Source of the DNA: an uncultured Collinsella sp.
GTDB taxonomy: Bacteria; Actinomycetota; Coriobacteriia; Coriobacteriales; Coriobacteriaceae
DNA: 9,547 bases
NCBI GenBank assembly: GCA_900544225.1
Contig: UQUD01000072.1
Span: 1 to 9,547, forward strand
Direction of reading: 5' to 3'
Shown: in pieces, positions 1-5,515 of the stretch
How the letters are laid out: each line of letters starts with the position of its first letter
Numbering within the stretch: position 1 is the first letter of the stretch
Notes under the pieces: model-generated
Told to the model about the DNA's origin: nothing
Seen by the model: the letters and a program-made list of their open reading frames with translations, nothing else
Databases searched by the model: none
Translations under genes and position numbers: made by a program

Positions 1-7
1 GAATGAA

Positions 8-38
8 GGGGATGTTCCAGCTGGGACGTCCCCTTTCT
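8..38 (+). terminator. Rho-independent terminator of an upstream gene
   Basis: Bases 8-18 and 23-33 form an 11-bp stem (two G-T wobbles) around the loop AGCT, followed by TTTCT. It stands just before the toxin-antitoxin promoter region, so it most likely ends transcription of a gene lying left of the window. The U-tract is short, so efficiency is uncertain. Confidence 0.7.
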
Positions 39-40
39 AG

Positions 41-55
41 TAAATACGGTATTTA
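41..55. promoter_or_regulatory. Candidate antitoxin operator 1 (inverted repeat)
   Basis: TAAATAC and GTATTTA form a perfect 7-bp inverted repeat around a single G. It lies about 50 bp upstream of the RelB-like antitoxin start, where autoregulatory operators of type II toxin-antitoxin systems usually sit. Its inner ATAC/GTAT half-sites recur in the second inverted repeat at 64-92. Function as an operator is inferred. Confidence 0.45.
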
Positions 56-63
56 TCCTAAAT

Positions 64-92
64 GCTATACTTAATTAGGGAAAGCGTATAGC
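64..92. promoter_or_regulatory. Candidate antitoxin operator 2 over the promoter -10 region
   Basis: GCTATAC (64-70) and GTATAGC (86-92) form a perfect 7-bp inverted repeat with a 15-bp spacer. TATACT at 66-71 is a fair -10 box, though I see no good -35 box at the right distance. The right arm ends three bases before the AAGGAG ribosome site (95-100). A ribbon-helix-helix antitoxin bound here would block the promoter, the usual autoregulation in this class; that role is inferred from position and symmetry. Confidence 0.5.
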
Positions 93-105
93 AAAAGGAG
101 CCAAC

Positions 106-471
106 ATGTCTATGTCGATACTAGACTCACGGCCGGTTCAGATGAACGTGCGCATGGATCGCCAGCTCAAGGATGCCGGGGACGCCGTTTTGGCACAGAT
201 TGGCATGACGCCGTCGCAAGCCGTGAGGGAGCTGTGGCAGTATTTGACCGAGAACGGCCATATGCCCGTAAAAAAGAATAATGACGAAGCCCTGCCTGAC
301 GACATACGATCGAAGGCACGTTCATCTCATGTCTCGGAAGGGGCTGCGTTAGTTTCGAGTTTTTACGAACGGTTCTCGATTCAGAGGCCGAGCTCCGATG
401 AAGCCTTAGATTATGACGAGTTATACGACCAAATGATGAGCGAGAGATTTAGCGATTGGATCGAATCATGA
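106..471 (+). CDS. RelB/DinJ-like ribbon-helix-helix antitoxin
   Basis: A 121-residue protein whose N-terminal half reads as a ribbon-helix-helix DNA-binding domain of the RelB/DinJ type: a short beta strand (VQMNVRMD, about residues 11-18), helix A (about 18-32) and helix B beginning at the MTPSQAV turn (about 34-49). It is expected to dimerise, bind the operators in front of its own gene and neutralise the toxin encoded next. The C-terminal 65 residues are polar and acid-rich, as expected for a tail that wraps a toxin, and make it longer than the typical 80-100 residues of this family. The start at 106 follows AAGGAG with a 5-base gap; a second ATG at 112 is possible. The toxin start overlaps its stop codon (ATGA). 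RelB-type antitoxins are best known with RelE-fold toxins, so the PIN partner is worth noting. Confidence 0.85.
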   Translation: MSMSILDSRPVQMNVRMDRQLKDAGDAVLAQIGMTPSQAVRELWQYLTENGHMPVKKNNDEALPDDIRSKARSSHVSEGAALVSSFYERFSIQRPSSDEALDYDELYDQMMSERFSDWIES

Positions 472-995
472 GCGGCGTCGGAACGAAGCATACGCTCAAA
501 CTGTTAATAGACACGAACGTCTGGCTAGATTACTTTCTTGCTCGTACGAATGCGACCAGGCCGATAGTCGAGCTCCTTTCTCGCGCGGCGGAAGCGGAGG
601 ATATCGTCCTCTTCTCGTCCTCCCTGTCTGTCAAAGACGTCTATTACATTCTGGGAAGGACGATGAAGGCCGACGCCCGCCGTGAGGGGGCTCTCACTCC
701 AGAAGCCATCGTCGGTGCCGACGAGACGGCGTGGGCGTGCATCCGCCTGATTCGGCAAAAGTCGATTATTGCCTCGGTCGGTGCAGACGAGGTCTTTGAT
801 TCGTTTGTGTTCAAACAGCATCACAATGACTTTGAGGACGACCTGATGCTGGGCGTTGCCAATCGCATCGACGTCGATTACGTCGTGACGGAGGACAAAA
901 ATCTCATTAAACATACCAATGGCGTATGCATAAACGTTGATCAAGCGTTGAGGTTGGTTAAAGGGTCCAACGTCCCCTCAGCACGGCCCGTCTAA
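468..995 (+). CDS. PIN-domain ribonuclease toxin (VapC-like)
   Basis: A 175-residue PIN-domain protein, the probable toxin of the pair. PIN toxins are Mg2+-dependent RNases that cut tRNA, rRNA or mRNA. Visible features are the opening strand LLIDTNVWLDYFL with the first metal-binding Asp (D15), a second conserved block SSSLSVKDVYY (D57), the DFEDDLML block (D124/D125) and VVTEDKNL (D143) near the end. The overall pattern resembles the PIN_3 subgroup more than classical VapC. I chose ATG at 468 because it overlaps the antitoxin stop in an ATGA arrangement, which implies translational coupling; an in-frame TTG at 456 would add only four residues. There is no clear ribosome site. The RNA target cannot be read from the sequence. 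Confidence 0.85.
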   Translation: MSGVGTKHTLKLLIDTNVWLDYFLARTNATRPIVELLSRAAEAEDIVLFSSSLSVKDVYYILGRTMKADARREGALTPEAIVGADETAWACIRLIRQKSIIASVGADEVFDSFVFKQHHNDFEDDLMLGVANRIDVDYVVTEDKNLIKHTNGVCINVDQALRLVKGSNVPSARPV

Positions 996-999
996 CCTG

Positions 1000-1015
1000 C
1001 TTTATCTTGATAAAG
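1000..1015. repeat. Small perfect inverted repeat after the PIN toxin
   Basis: CTTTATC and GATAAAG flank a TT centre, giving a short hairpin five bases after the toxin stop codon. No run of T follows, so it is a poor intrinsic terminator. It could be a protein-binding site or a weak 3' stabilising hairpin. The rest of the gap up to pepD (1016-1143) shows no convincing promoter. Confidence 0.3.
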
Positions 1016-1143
1016 TGGCGTTTACTCACCGTTAGCCGATGATGCGAGGGCGCTCGGCGTATTCGACTGGTTTATGCAAACGAAGTCTGGGAATATACAA
1101 GGCGCATGTCTTATTGTCTAACCAGTTGCGCCAAGGAGGCACC

Positions 1144-2601
1144 ATGGACTACAAGATTACTGGCTACGAACCCGCCCAACTGTTCCATTTCTTTGAGGAG
1201 ATCAGCGCGATCCCCCGTGGGTCTGGCAACGAGAAGGGCATCAGCGATTTCCTAGTTGCGTTTGCCAAGGAGCGCGGCCTCGACGTGTACCAGGACGAGG
1301 TCTACAACGTCATCATTCGCAAGCCCGCATCTGCCGGTGCCGAGAATGCCCCGACCGTGATGTTGCAGGGCCATATCGACATGGTGTGCGACAAGTTGGG
1401 CTCCGTTGAGCACGACTTTACGACCGATGGTATCGACCTGGTCGTCAAGGATGGTGTCCTTACCGCCAACGGCACCACCCTGGGTGCCGACAACGGCATT
1501 GCCGTCGCGCTTATGCTTACCGTGCTCAACGATGATTCGATTGTCCATCCGGCCCTCGAGTGCGTATTCACCACCGACGAGGAGACTGGCCTGGTCGGCG
1601 CCGAGACGCTCGACAAGTCCCAGATTAGCGCCCGCACCATGATTAACCTTGACTCCGAGGAAGAGGGCGTTGCCACCGTCAGCTGCGCCGGCGGCGTCGT
1701 CGTTACCTACACGTGCCCGATCGCGCGCGAGCACAAGACCGGTAGCACCCTCACGCTCGACATCTCCGGCCTGCTGGGCGGTCACTCCGGCTCCGACATC
1801 AACCTGGAGCGCGGCAACGGCAACCTCATCATGGCCCGCATCATCGACCGCCTGATGGTCGCCGGCGAGCCCGCCATCGTCAGCTTTAACGGCGGCACTA
1901 AGGACAACGCCATCAACCGTGAGTGCAAGGCCGAGCTGGTTTACGCCGACCACGCTGCCGCCGAGGCCGCGGCCCAGATCGCAAAGGGCATCATCGCCGA
2001 CGTCACTGCCGAGCTCGAGGTCTTCGACCCCGGCTTTACCTGCACCGTCGAGATTGCCGACGACGCCGAGGTCGAGGCCATGGACCAGAAGTCCGCGCTC
2101 GCCCTCATCCGCGCCCTGCGTCTTGCCCCTAACGGCGTGATTCGCCGCAACGTCGCCACCGACGGCTCCGTCGAGGTTTCCTCCAACATCGGTGTGGTTG
2201 CCACCTCTGACGACGAGGTCAAGATCATGCTGTCCCCGCGCTCTTCGATCACCTCGCTGCAGAACGAGTTCAAGGACCGCCTGCAGACGTTGGCCGATGT
2301 CCTGGGCTTCGACGCCAAGTTCGAGTTCGAGTATCCCGGCTGGAGCTATGCCGAGCATTCGCCGGTCCGCGACGTCTTTGTCGAGAGCTATCGCGAGCTC
2401 TTTGGCTCCGAGCTGCGCATCGAGTCCATTCACGCCGGCCTTGAGTGCGGCCTGTTTGCCGAGGCCCTGCACGGCCTGGACGCCATCGCCGTGGGCCCGA
2501 CGCTCTCCGATGTCCACACCCCGGACGAGAGCATGGAGCTCGCTTCTGCCGAGCGCTTCTACGAGTTGCTCATCGACGTTCTCAAGCGTCTCGCTGCGTA
2601 A
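1144..2601 (+). CDS. pepD: Aminoacyl-histidine dipeptidase (M20 family, PepD)
   Basis: A 485-residue cytoplasmic metallopeptidase that hydrolyses Xaa-His and other dipeptides, matching the length of Escherichia coli PepD. The dinuclear zinc site is readable: GHIDMV (H77, D79), the bridging Asp in LGADNG (D116), the catalytic/ligand glutamate pair in TTDEETG (E146, E147), INLDSEE (D170) and the late His in DVHTPDE (H458). The central part (about residues 185-385) is the lid/dimerisation domain, including GLLGGHSG. The reading frame is open back to 1039, but ATG at 1144 is the right start: AAGGAGG at 1133-1139 sits 4 bases before it and the family's N-terminal pattern begins there. It stands alone between two toxin-antitoxin modules and ends in its own terminator. 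Codon use is strongly C/G-ending, unlike the flanking toxin genes. Confidence 0.95.
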   Translation: MDYKITGYEPAQLFHFFEEISAIPRGSGNEKGISDFLVAFAKERGLDVYQDEVYNVIIRKPASAGAENAPTVMLQGHIDMVCDKLGSVEHDFTTDGIDLVVKDGVLTANGTTLGADNGIAVALMLTVLNDDSIVHPALECVFTTDEETGLVGAETLDKSQISARTMINLDSEEEGVATVSCAGGVVVTYTCPIAREHKTGSTLTLDISGLLGGHSGSDINLERGNGNLIMARIIDRLMVAGEPAIVSFNGGTKDNAINRECKAELVYADHAAAEAAAQIAKGIIADVTAELEVFDPGFTCTVEIADDAEVEAMDQKSALALIRALRLAPNGVIRRNVATDGSVEVSSNIGVVATSDDEVKIMLSPRSSITSLQNEFKDRLQTLADVLGFDAKFEFEYPGWSYAEHSPVRDVFVESYRELFGSELRIESIHAGLECGLFAEALHGLDAIAVGPTLSDVHTPDESMELASAERFYELLIDVLKRLAA

Positions 2602-2658
2602 AGGTTGCGCTAGCAGCAGTCCGAGCCACGTGCTGGTGGATTGCAAATGACATTGCGT

Positions 2659-2705
2659 GAGGGGGCACCCGAGCTTTTGCGACGGGTGCCCCCTCTCTTC
2701 TTTTG
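2659..2705 (+). terminator. Strong Rho-independent terminator after pepD
   Basis: A perfect 13-bp GC-rich stem (2659-2671 with 2683-2695, core GGGGGCACCCG) closes an 11-base loop and is followed by a pyrimidine tract ending TTCTTTT. It ends pepD. The minus-strand hipA gene converges on it, and the symmetric stem may also stop hipA transcripts, although the minus-strand side lacks a good U-tract. Confidence 0.92.
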
Positions 2706-2727
2706 GGAAATGGGAGATTACGGACAC

Positions 2728-4032
2728 CTAGCCCATATCCGCCTTGATGAGGTCGAGGGTGCGCTGGCAGTTTTCGCAGACGGGGCCGAGCATATGCTCG
2801 CGCAGGTCCGCCATGCCGGGCAGGTCGGCGTATTCGTTTATGACCTCTTCCATACAAATGGGTACCTCGTAGGCGAGGTCCATCATGGTCGCAAAGCAAA
2901 ACTTCTCGGATAGCCCGGCATCGGTGAGTGCCGTCTCCAGCGCGGGGTCGCCCATACCGTGGTATCGGCGGATAGCGCCTGGACCGATGCGCCCCACACG
3001 ATTTTCGCCGCCAACGCTCATGGCAAGGCGCGCCCGGCGGCGCATGCGCTCATATGCCAAACCCGACGCGACATCGTACATGGGTGCGAGCGCCGCGTTT
3101 GTGCCTTTGCCAAGGATGATCGAGTAGTTTTTAGCGTGTGCGTCAGGCGCTCCGATAATGGCGTTATAGAACAACATATAGGTAAAAAGCACAAGATTCA
3201 TGTGGTGGGGGACTGTGTTAATCAGTCGTTCTTGGATGTCTCGTGTAGTTGGTCCTCCGTCGGCGGTGTATTTCTGGCTTGGCAATACACCGAGCGCCTG
3301 GCAAAAGTCCTCCTGATGCAGCCTTTCGATATTTCCGCTGCTATTGACCATTCTGTCGTACCGTTCAACGACGAGCGCGGCTTCGTCTTCAAATGTGCAA
3401 TAGGAGACGTTGGCAGTTGGAATGCCAACACGCCGAGCCGTTTTCATGCAGACGAATTCGTTTAAGGCCTGATGTTTGAACCCAACGACACCATTTTTGA
3501 AGATATGGGTAGTGGGGGATGACCCTAGACATTCGCACCATTGGCCATCATGCCAAGCTAGTGCAAATTTGCCTTGATTGCCGCCCAGGGACCAGCTTTC
3601 GTTGGAGCCCATCCATGTCTCTCTTTCGTCATCGCGAATTGCTTTGAGCTTGTGAGCGATTTGAGAATTGGTAAGCGGGCGGTATGCCGAGACCCTGCCG
3701 CGGGCGGCGTCTAATTGATCGGCTCGACAAAACTGAACGGCCCCCGCGCAGTCAAGACCGATATGGCACAAGAGGGCGACGGGGTTGTTGGATGCAACAT
3801 CATGCTCGGTGGCAATAGCGCGACGCTGCTCTTGACTGTCGGGCAAAAGGCCAAATAGGAACGGGCGGACGATGTTATGGCCATACGTGCGATTGGAAAG
3901 CGGCATTGTTAGCGATAACGGTGCTCCGCGATAGGTTGGGGCGTATGCAAAGCTGCAGAGTCCATGCTCGTCTTGCCGGAGAGTGCCGGCGATTTCGCCA
4001 CAAATGAGGGTCGCGAGTTCCATCTCTGCCAT
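2728..4032 (-). CDS. hipA: HipA-type serine/threonine kinase toxin
   Basis: A 434-residue protein with the full HipA architecture (E. coli HipA has 440). HipA kinases phosphorylate a cellular target, the glutamyl-tRNA synthetase GltX in E. coli, halting translation and promoting dormancy. Visible marks: the N-terminal subdomain with FLFGLLPD (58-65); the glycine-rich loop SLGGNQGKFAL with a Ser at the known autophosphorylation position (S148); the ATP-binding Lys in THIFK (K179); ERYDR (223-227); the catalytic segment GAPDAHAKN (D297, N302); and the Mg2+-binding Asp in APMYD (D320). All catalytic residues appear intact, so it is probably active. It begins directly after the hipB stop codon with no gap, indicating co-translation; an ATG three codons later is an alternative start. 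A CENC motif occurs near the C terminus. The target in this organism is unknown, and gltX is not in the window. Confidence 0.93.
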   Translation of the reverse strand: MAEMELATLICGEIAGTLRQDEHGLCSFAYAPTYRGAPLSLTMPLSNRTYGHNIVRPFLFGLLPDSQEQRRAIATEHDVASNNPVALLCHIGLDCAGAVQFCRADQLDAARGRVSAYRPLTNSQIAHKLKAIRDDERETWMGSNESWSLGGNQGKFALAWHDGQWCECLGSSPTTHIFKNGVVGFKHQALNEFVCMKTARRVGIPTANVSYCTFEDEAALVVERYDRMVNSSGNIERLHQEDFCQALGVLPSQKYTADGGPTTRDIQERLINTVPHHMNLVLFTYMLFYNAIIGAPDAHAKNYSIILGKGTNAALAPMYDVASGLAYERMRRRARLAMSVGGENRVGRIGPGAIRRYHGMGDPALETALTDAGLSEKFCFATMMDLAYEVPICMEEVINEYADLPGMADLREHMLGPVCENCQRTLDLIKADMG

Positions 4033-4464
4033 TTATTTCACAACCTTGCAGCCAAAGGAGAGGTTTGAAGTGCCGGAAAGGCCTTGCTCGGCTGCGATTT
4101 GGGCCAGCAAGGCACCATAGGAAGATGGCGTTCCTTGTCGAGTGGGTCGTCTGCCTACGCTTGGCTTTGGCAGGGTATTCGAGTTCGCGATAGGGAGGTT
4201 CACTATCGTCGCCGGATGTTCGGAGGGCGATGCGATGGAGTCGTTATCGCTTTGCGCGAAGAGACCTATGCCGAGTGCGTTAAAGACGGTCAGCAACTTG
4301 TCGAGTCGAATGCCGGTGGCGTCGCCCAGCTCGAGCGATGCGAGCAGGCGCTCCGAAACACCGGCCTTTTTAGCGAGGGTCGCACGGGTGATTCCCTGCG
4401 ACTCGCGTGACTGGCGCACGTAGATGCCAGCTTGGCGCGGTGTGGTGATGGGAAGGGTGTCCAC
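4033..4464 (-). CDS. hipB: HipB-type Xre-family antitoxin and repressor
   Basis: A 143-residue protein with a Cro/CI (Xre) helix-turn-helix at about residues 12-68 (ITRATLAKKAGVSERLL as the HTH core). In HipBA systems this protein binds the promoter palindromes, recruits HipA as co-repressor and neutralises the kinase. The tail after residue 70 is about 70 residues longer than in E. coli HipB (88 residues in total), rich in Ser, Pro and Thr and apparently unstructured; it may contact HipA or be the protease-sensitive part. The start is GTG at 4464, placed by the AGGAG at 4471-4475 six bases upstream. The stop abuts the hipA start. Three matching palindromes lie immediately upstream, the nearest about 15 bp from the start codon. 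Confidence 0.88.
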   Translation of the reverse strand: MDTLPITTPRQAGIYVRQSRESQGITRATLAKKAGVSERLLASLELGDATGIRLDKLLTVFNALGIGLFAQSDNDSIASPSEHPATIVNLPIANSNTLPKPSVGRRPTRQGTPSSYGALLAQIAAEQGLSGTSNLSFGCKVVK

Positions 4465-4478
4465 GGCGATCTCCTAAC

Positions 4479-4548
4479 ATGCAGACTTTTGCATATCAGT
4501 ATGACATGCAAAAGTCTGCATGAAAAGGCCTTATGCAAAACTCTGCAT
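4479..4548. promoter_or_regulatory. Three-site hipBA operator array
   Basis: Three 16-bp palindromes, ATGCA-N6-TGCAT, lie at 4479-4494, 4506-4521 and 4533-4548. Consecutive copies start exactly 27 bp apart. Copies 1 and 2 are exact reverse complements of each other (17-bp arms including a flanking base); copy 3 differs from copy 2 at a single central base. E. coli HipB likewise binds several spaced palindromes (TATCC-N8-GGATA), so these are very probably the HipB sites. The nearest copy ends 15 bp before the GTG start, partly over the Shine-Dalgarno region. Confidence 0.85.
4498..4526 (-). promoter_or_regulatory. Possible hipBA promoter
   Basis: On the minus strand TTTTCA (4521-4526) and CATACT (4498-4503) are separated by 17 bp and each match four of six consensus bases. 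The middle operator fills the spacer between them, which is where a repressor would have to sit. Both boxes are weak, so this is tentative. Confidence 0.35.
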
Positions 4549-4556
4549 GAGGCCTT
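4525..4556 (-). terminator. Possible mntP terminator overlapping a hipBA operator
   Basis: Reading leftward from mntP, AAGGCCT (4550-4556) and AGGCCTT (4525-4531) form a 7-bp stem that continues, after one mismatch, into the ATGCA/TGCAT arms of the third hipBA palindrome, with a 6-base loop. A TTTT run overlaps and follows the stem. It lies about 30 bp past the mntP stop codon. The U-tract is short, so terminator activity is uncertain. Confidence 0.4.
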
Positions 4557-4584
4557 GCACGGACGTTTAGTTTTGAAGGGTGTT

Positions 4585-5169
4585 TTACAGCGCCAAAAAC
4601 CCTAAGTGTTCCAGCAGAATCTTGAGGCCGATAAGGATAAGCACAACGCCGCCCACGATGGTGGCGGGCTTTTCGTAGCGCGCGCCAAAGGTGTGGCCGA
4701 TCGCTACGCCGGCGACGGAGAAGATAAACGTTGTGACGCCGATAAGCGATACAGCGGGAACGATATCGACCGAGAGCGCCGCAAACGAGATGCCTACGGC
4801 CAGGGCGTCAATCGAGGTGGCAATGGCGAGAATCAGGTACTCGACCAGGTCAATCTTTTCGGCATCCTTGCCGTCGCCTTCGTCCTCATCCTCGTCTACG
4901 GTAAAGGCTTCCCACAGCATCTTGCCGCCAATAAAGGCCAAAAGGATAAAGGCAATCCAGTGGTCGATGGGTCCGATGATGCCCATGAATTGACTGCCGA
5001 GCGCCCATCCGATTACGGGCATGCCGGCCTGAAAGCCGCCAAAGAACAGGCCGAGCACTACGGCGACCTTAAGGTTGATCTTTTTCATGCCAAGGCCCTT
5101 GCAGATGGAAACGGCAAAGGCGTCCATCGAAAGGCCAACGGCGAGCAACACGAGCTCTGCGAGTCCCAT
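4585..5169 (-). CDS. mntP: Manganese efflux pump MntP
   Basis: A 194-residue inner-membrane protein of the MntP family, which exports Mn2+ and protects against manganese excess. It has six hydrophobic segments (about 3-23, 33-53, 68-88, 109-130, 135-158, 168-186) arranged as two similar halves. Each half has a conserved transmembrane Asp in a matching motif, GLSMDAFAVS (D16) and ATSIDALAVG (D121). Between helices 3 and 4 is a very acidic loop (92-107, VDEDEDEGDG). The open frame runs back to 5394, but that extra part is the riboswitch leader; ATG at 5169 follows GGGAG with a 7-base gap and matches the family N terminus. The manganese riboswitch upstream independently supports the function. 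Confidence 0.95.
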   Translation of the reverse strand: MGLAELVLLAVGLSMDAFAVSICKGLGMKKINLKVAVVLGLFFGGFQAGMPVIGWALGSQFMGIIGPIDHWIAFILLAFIGGKMLWEAFTVDEDEDEGDGKDAEKIDLVEYLILAIATSIDALAVGISFAALSVDIVPAVSLIGVTTFIFSVAGVAIGHTFGARYEKPATIVGGVVLILIGLKILLEHLGFLAL

Positions 5170-5221
5170 AGTCTGGCTCCCTCTCTGCGGGCGGGCCCGC
5201 GTGTACCTCTTGGGGGAATAA

Positions 5222-5267
5222 CAAAAAAGACCCGTGGCGTACGCGCTGCGCGCACAACCACGAGTCT
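5222..5267 (-). terminator. Riboswitch expression platform: intrinsic terminator before mntP
   Basis: On the minus strand AGACTCGTGG (5258-5267) pairs with CCACGGGTCT (5228-5237), a 10-bp stem with one T-G pair, capped by a further GCGC(GCA)GCGC hairpin and followed by six T (5223-5228, one shared with the stem). The 5' arm contains the CTCGT strand (5260-5264) needed for the aptamer closing helix, so terminator and aptamer helix exclude each other. Confidence 0.88.
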
Positions 5268-5358
5268 CGTTCATTAAGGCAAGCCAGGCCGTTTCGGCCA
5301 GTATGTTGACTTGCCGCGCCACCGGAGGCGAACCCGGCCACGCGACTACTCCCTCATT
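5258..5358 (-). promoter_or_regulatory. yybP-ykoY manganese riboswitch aptamer
   Basis: The mntP leader carries the conserved pieces of the yybP-ykoY family in order (minus strand): GAGGGAGTAG (5346-5355), a hairpin closed by CCGG/CCGG, the GTCAACATAC segment (5301-5310), a GGCCG-AAA-CGGCC hairpin (5288-5300), a returning CTTGCC strand (5278-5283) that pairs with GGCAAG (5310-5315), and GAGACTCGT (5260-5268). The closing helix P1 is ATGAG (5353-5357) with CTCGT (5260-5264), one T-G pair, equivalent to AAAGG/CCUUU in the Bacillus yybP example. The family binds Mn2+ between the two docked hairpin loops. Because P1 uses bases of the terminator's 5' arm, bound Mn2+ should prevent termination and turn mntP on. 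Confidence 0.92.
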
Positions 5359-5387
5359 CATATGAATCCCGATACTACCACATAAGC

Positions 5388-5406
5388 AGCCCATTTTGGT
5401 TGGGCT
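5388..5406. repeat. Inverted repeat in the mntP/disA divergent gap
   Basis: AGCCCA (5388-5393) and TGGGCT (5401-5406) flank a 7-base spacer. It lies about 10 bp upstream of a possible mntP -10 box (TAGTAT on the minus strand, 5372-5377), in the gap between divergent mntP and disA. It could bind a regulator or be chance. No convincing -35 box for mntP and no clear disA promoter can be read in 5395-5515. Confidence 0.3.
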
Positions 5407-5515
5407 CTCGGCCGTGTTCGCTCATTCTGTAAGCATCGGATTTCGTGGCTGCTGCGGGGACAAACCGTGAGAAACTATTTAGCGTTTATGGAGCGTATAC
5501 GATGGGAGCGATGCC

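Noticed and set aside
456..467. TTG start for the PIN toxin
   Set aside because: Only four extra residues and no better ribosome site; ATG 468 has the standard ATGA overlap with the antitoxin stop.
1039..1143. N-terminal extension of pepD
   Set aside because: No ribosome site before 1039 and no family similarity; AAGGAGG precedes ATG 1144, where PepD homology begins.
1252..2727. 491-codon open frame on the minus strand across pepD
   Set aside because: It is the antisense shadow of pepD, produced by its GC-rich third positions; the composition is an Ala/Gly/Val/Leu/Asp/Glu bias with no recognisable domain, while the plus strand encodes an intact peptidase.
5191..5200. GCGGGCCCGC palindrome between the riboswitch terminator and mntP
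   Set aside because: A 10-bp GC palindrome in GC-rich DNA with no loop room for a useful hairpin; not strong enough to call a site.
5170..5394. 75-residue N-terminal extension of mntP
   Set aside because: This sequence is the riboswitch aptamer and terminator; the transmembrane protein begins at 5169 with its own ribosome site.
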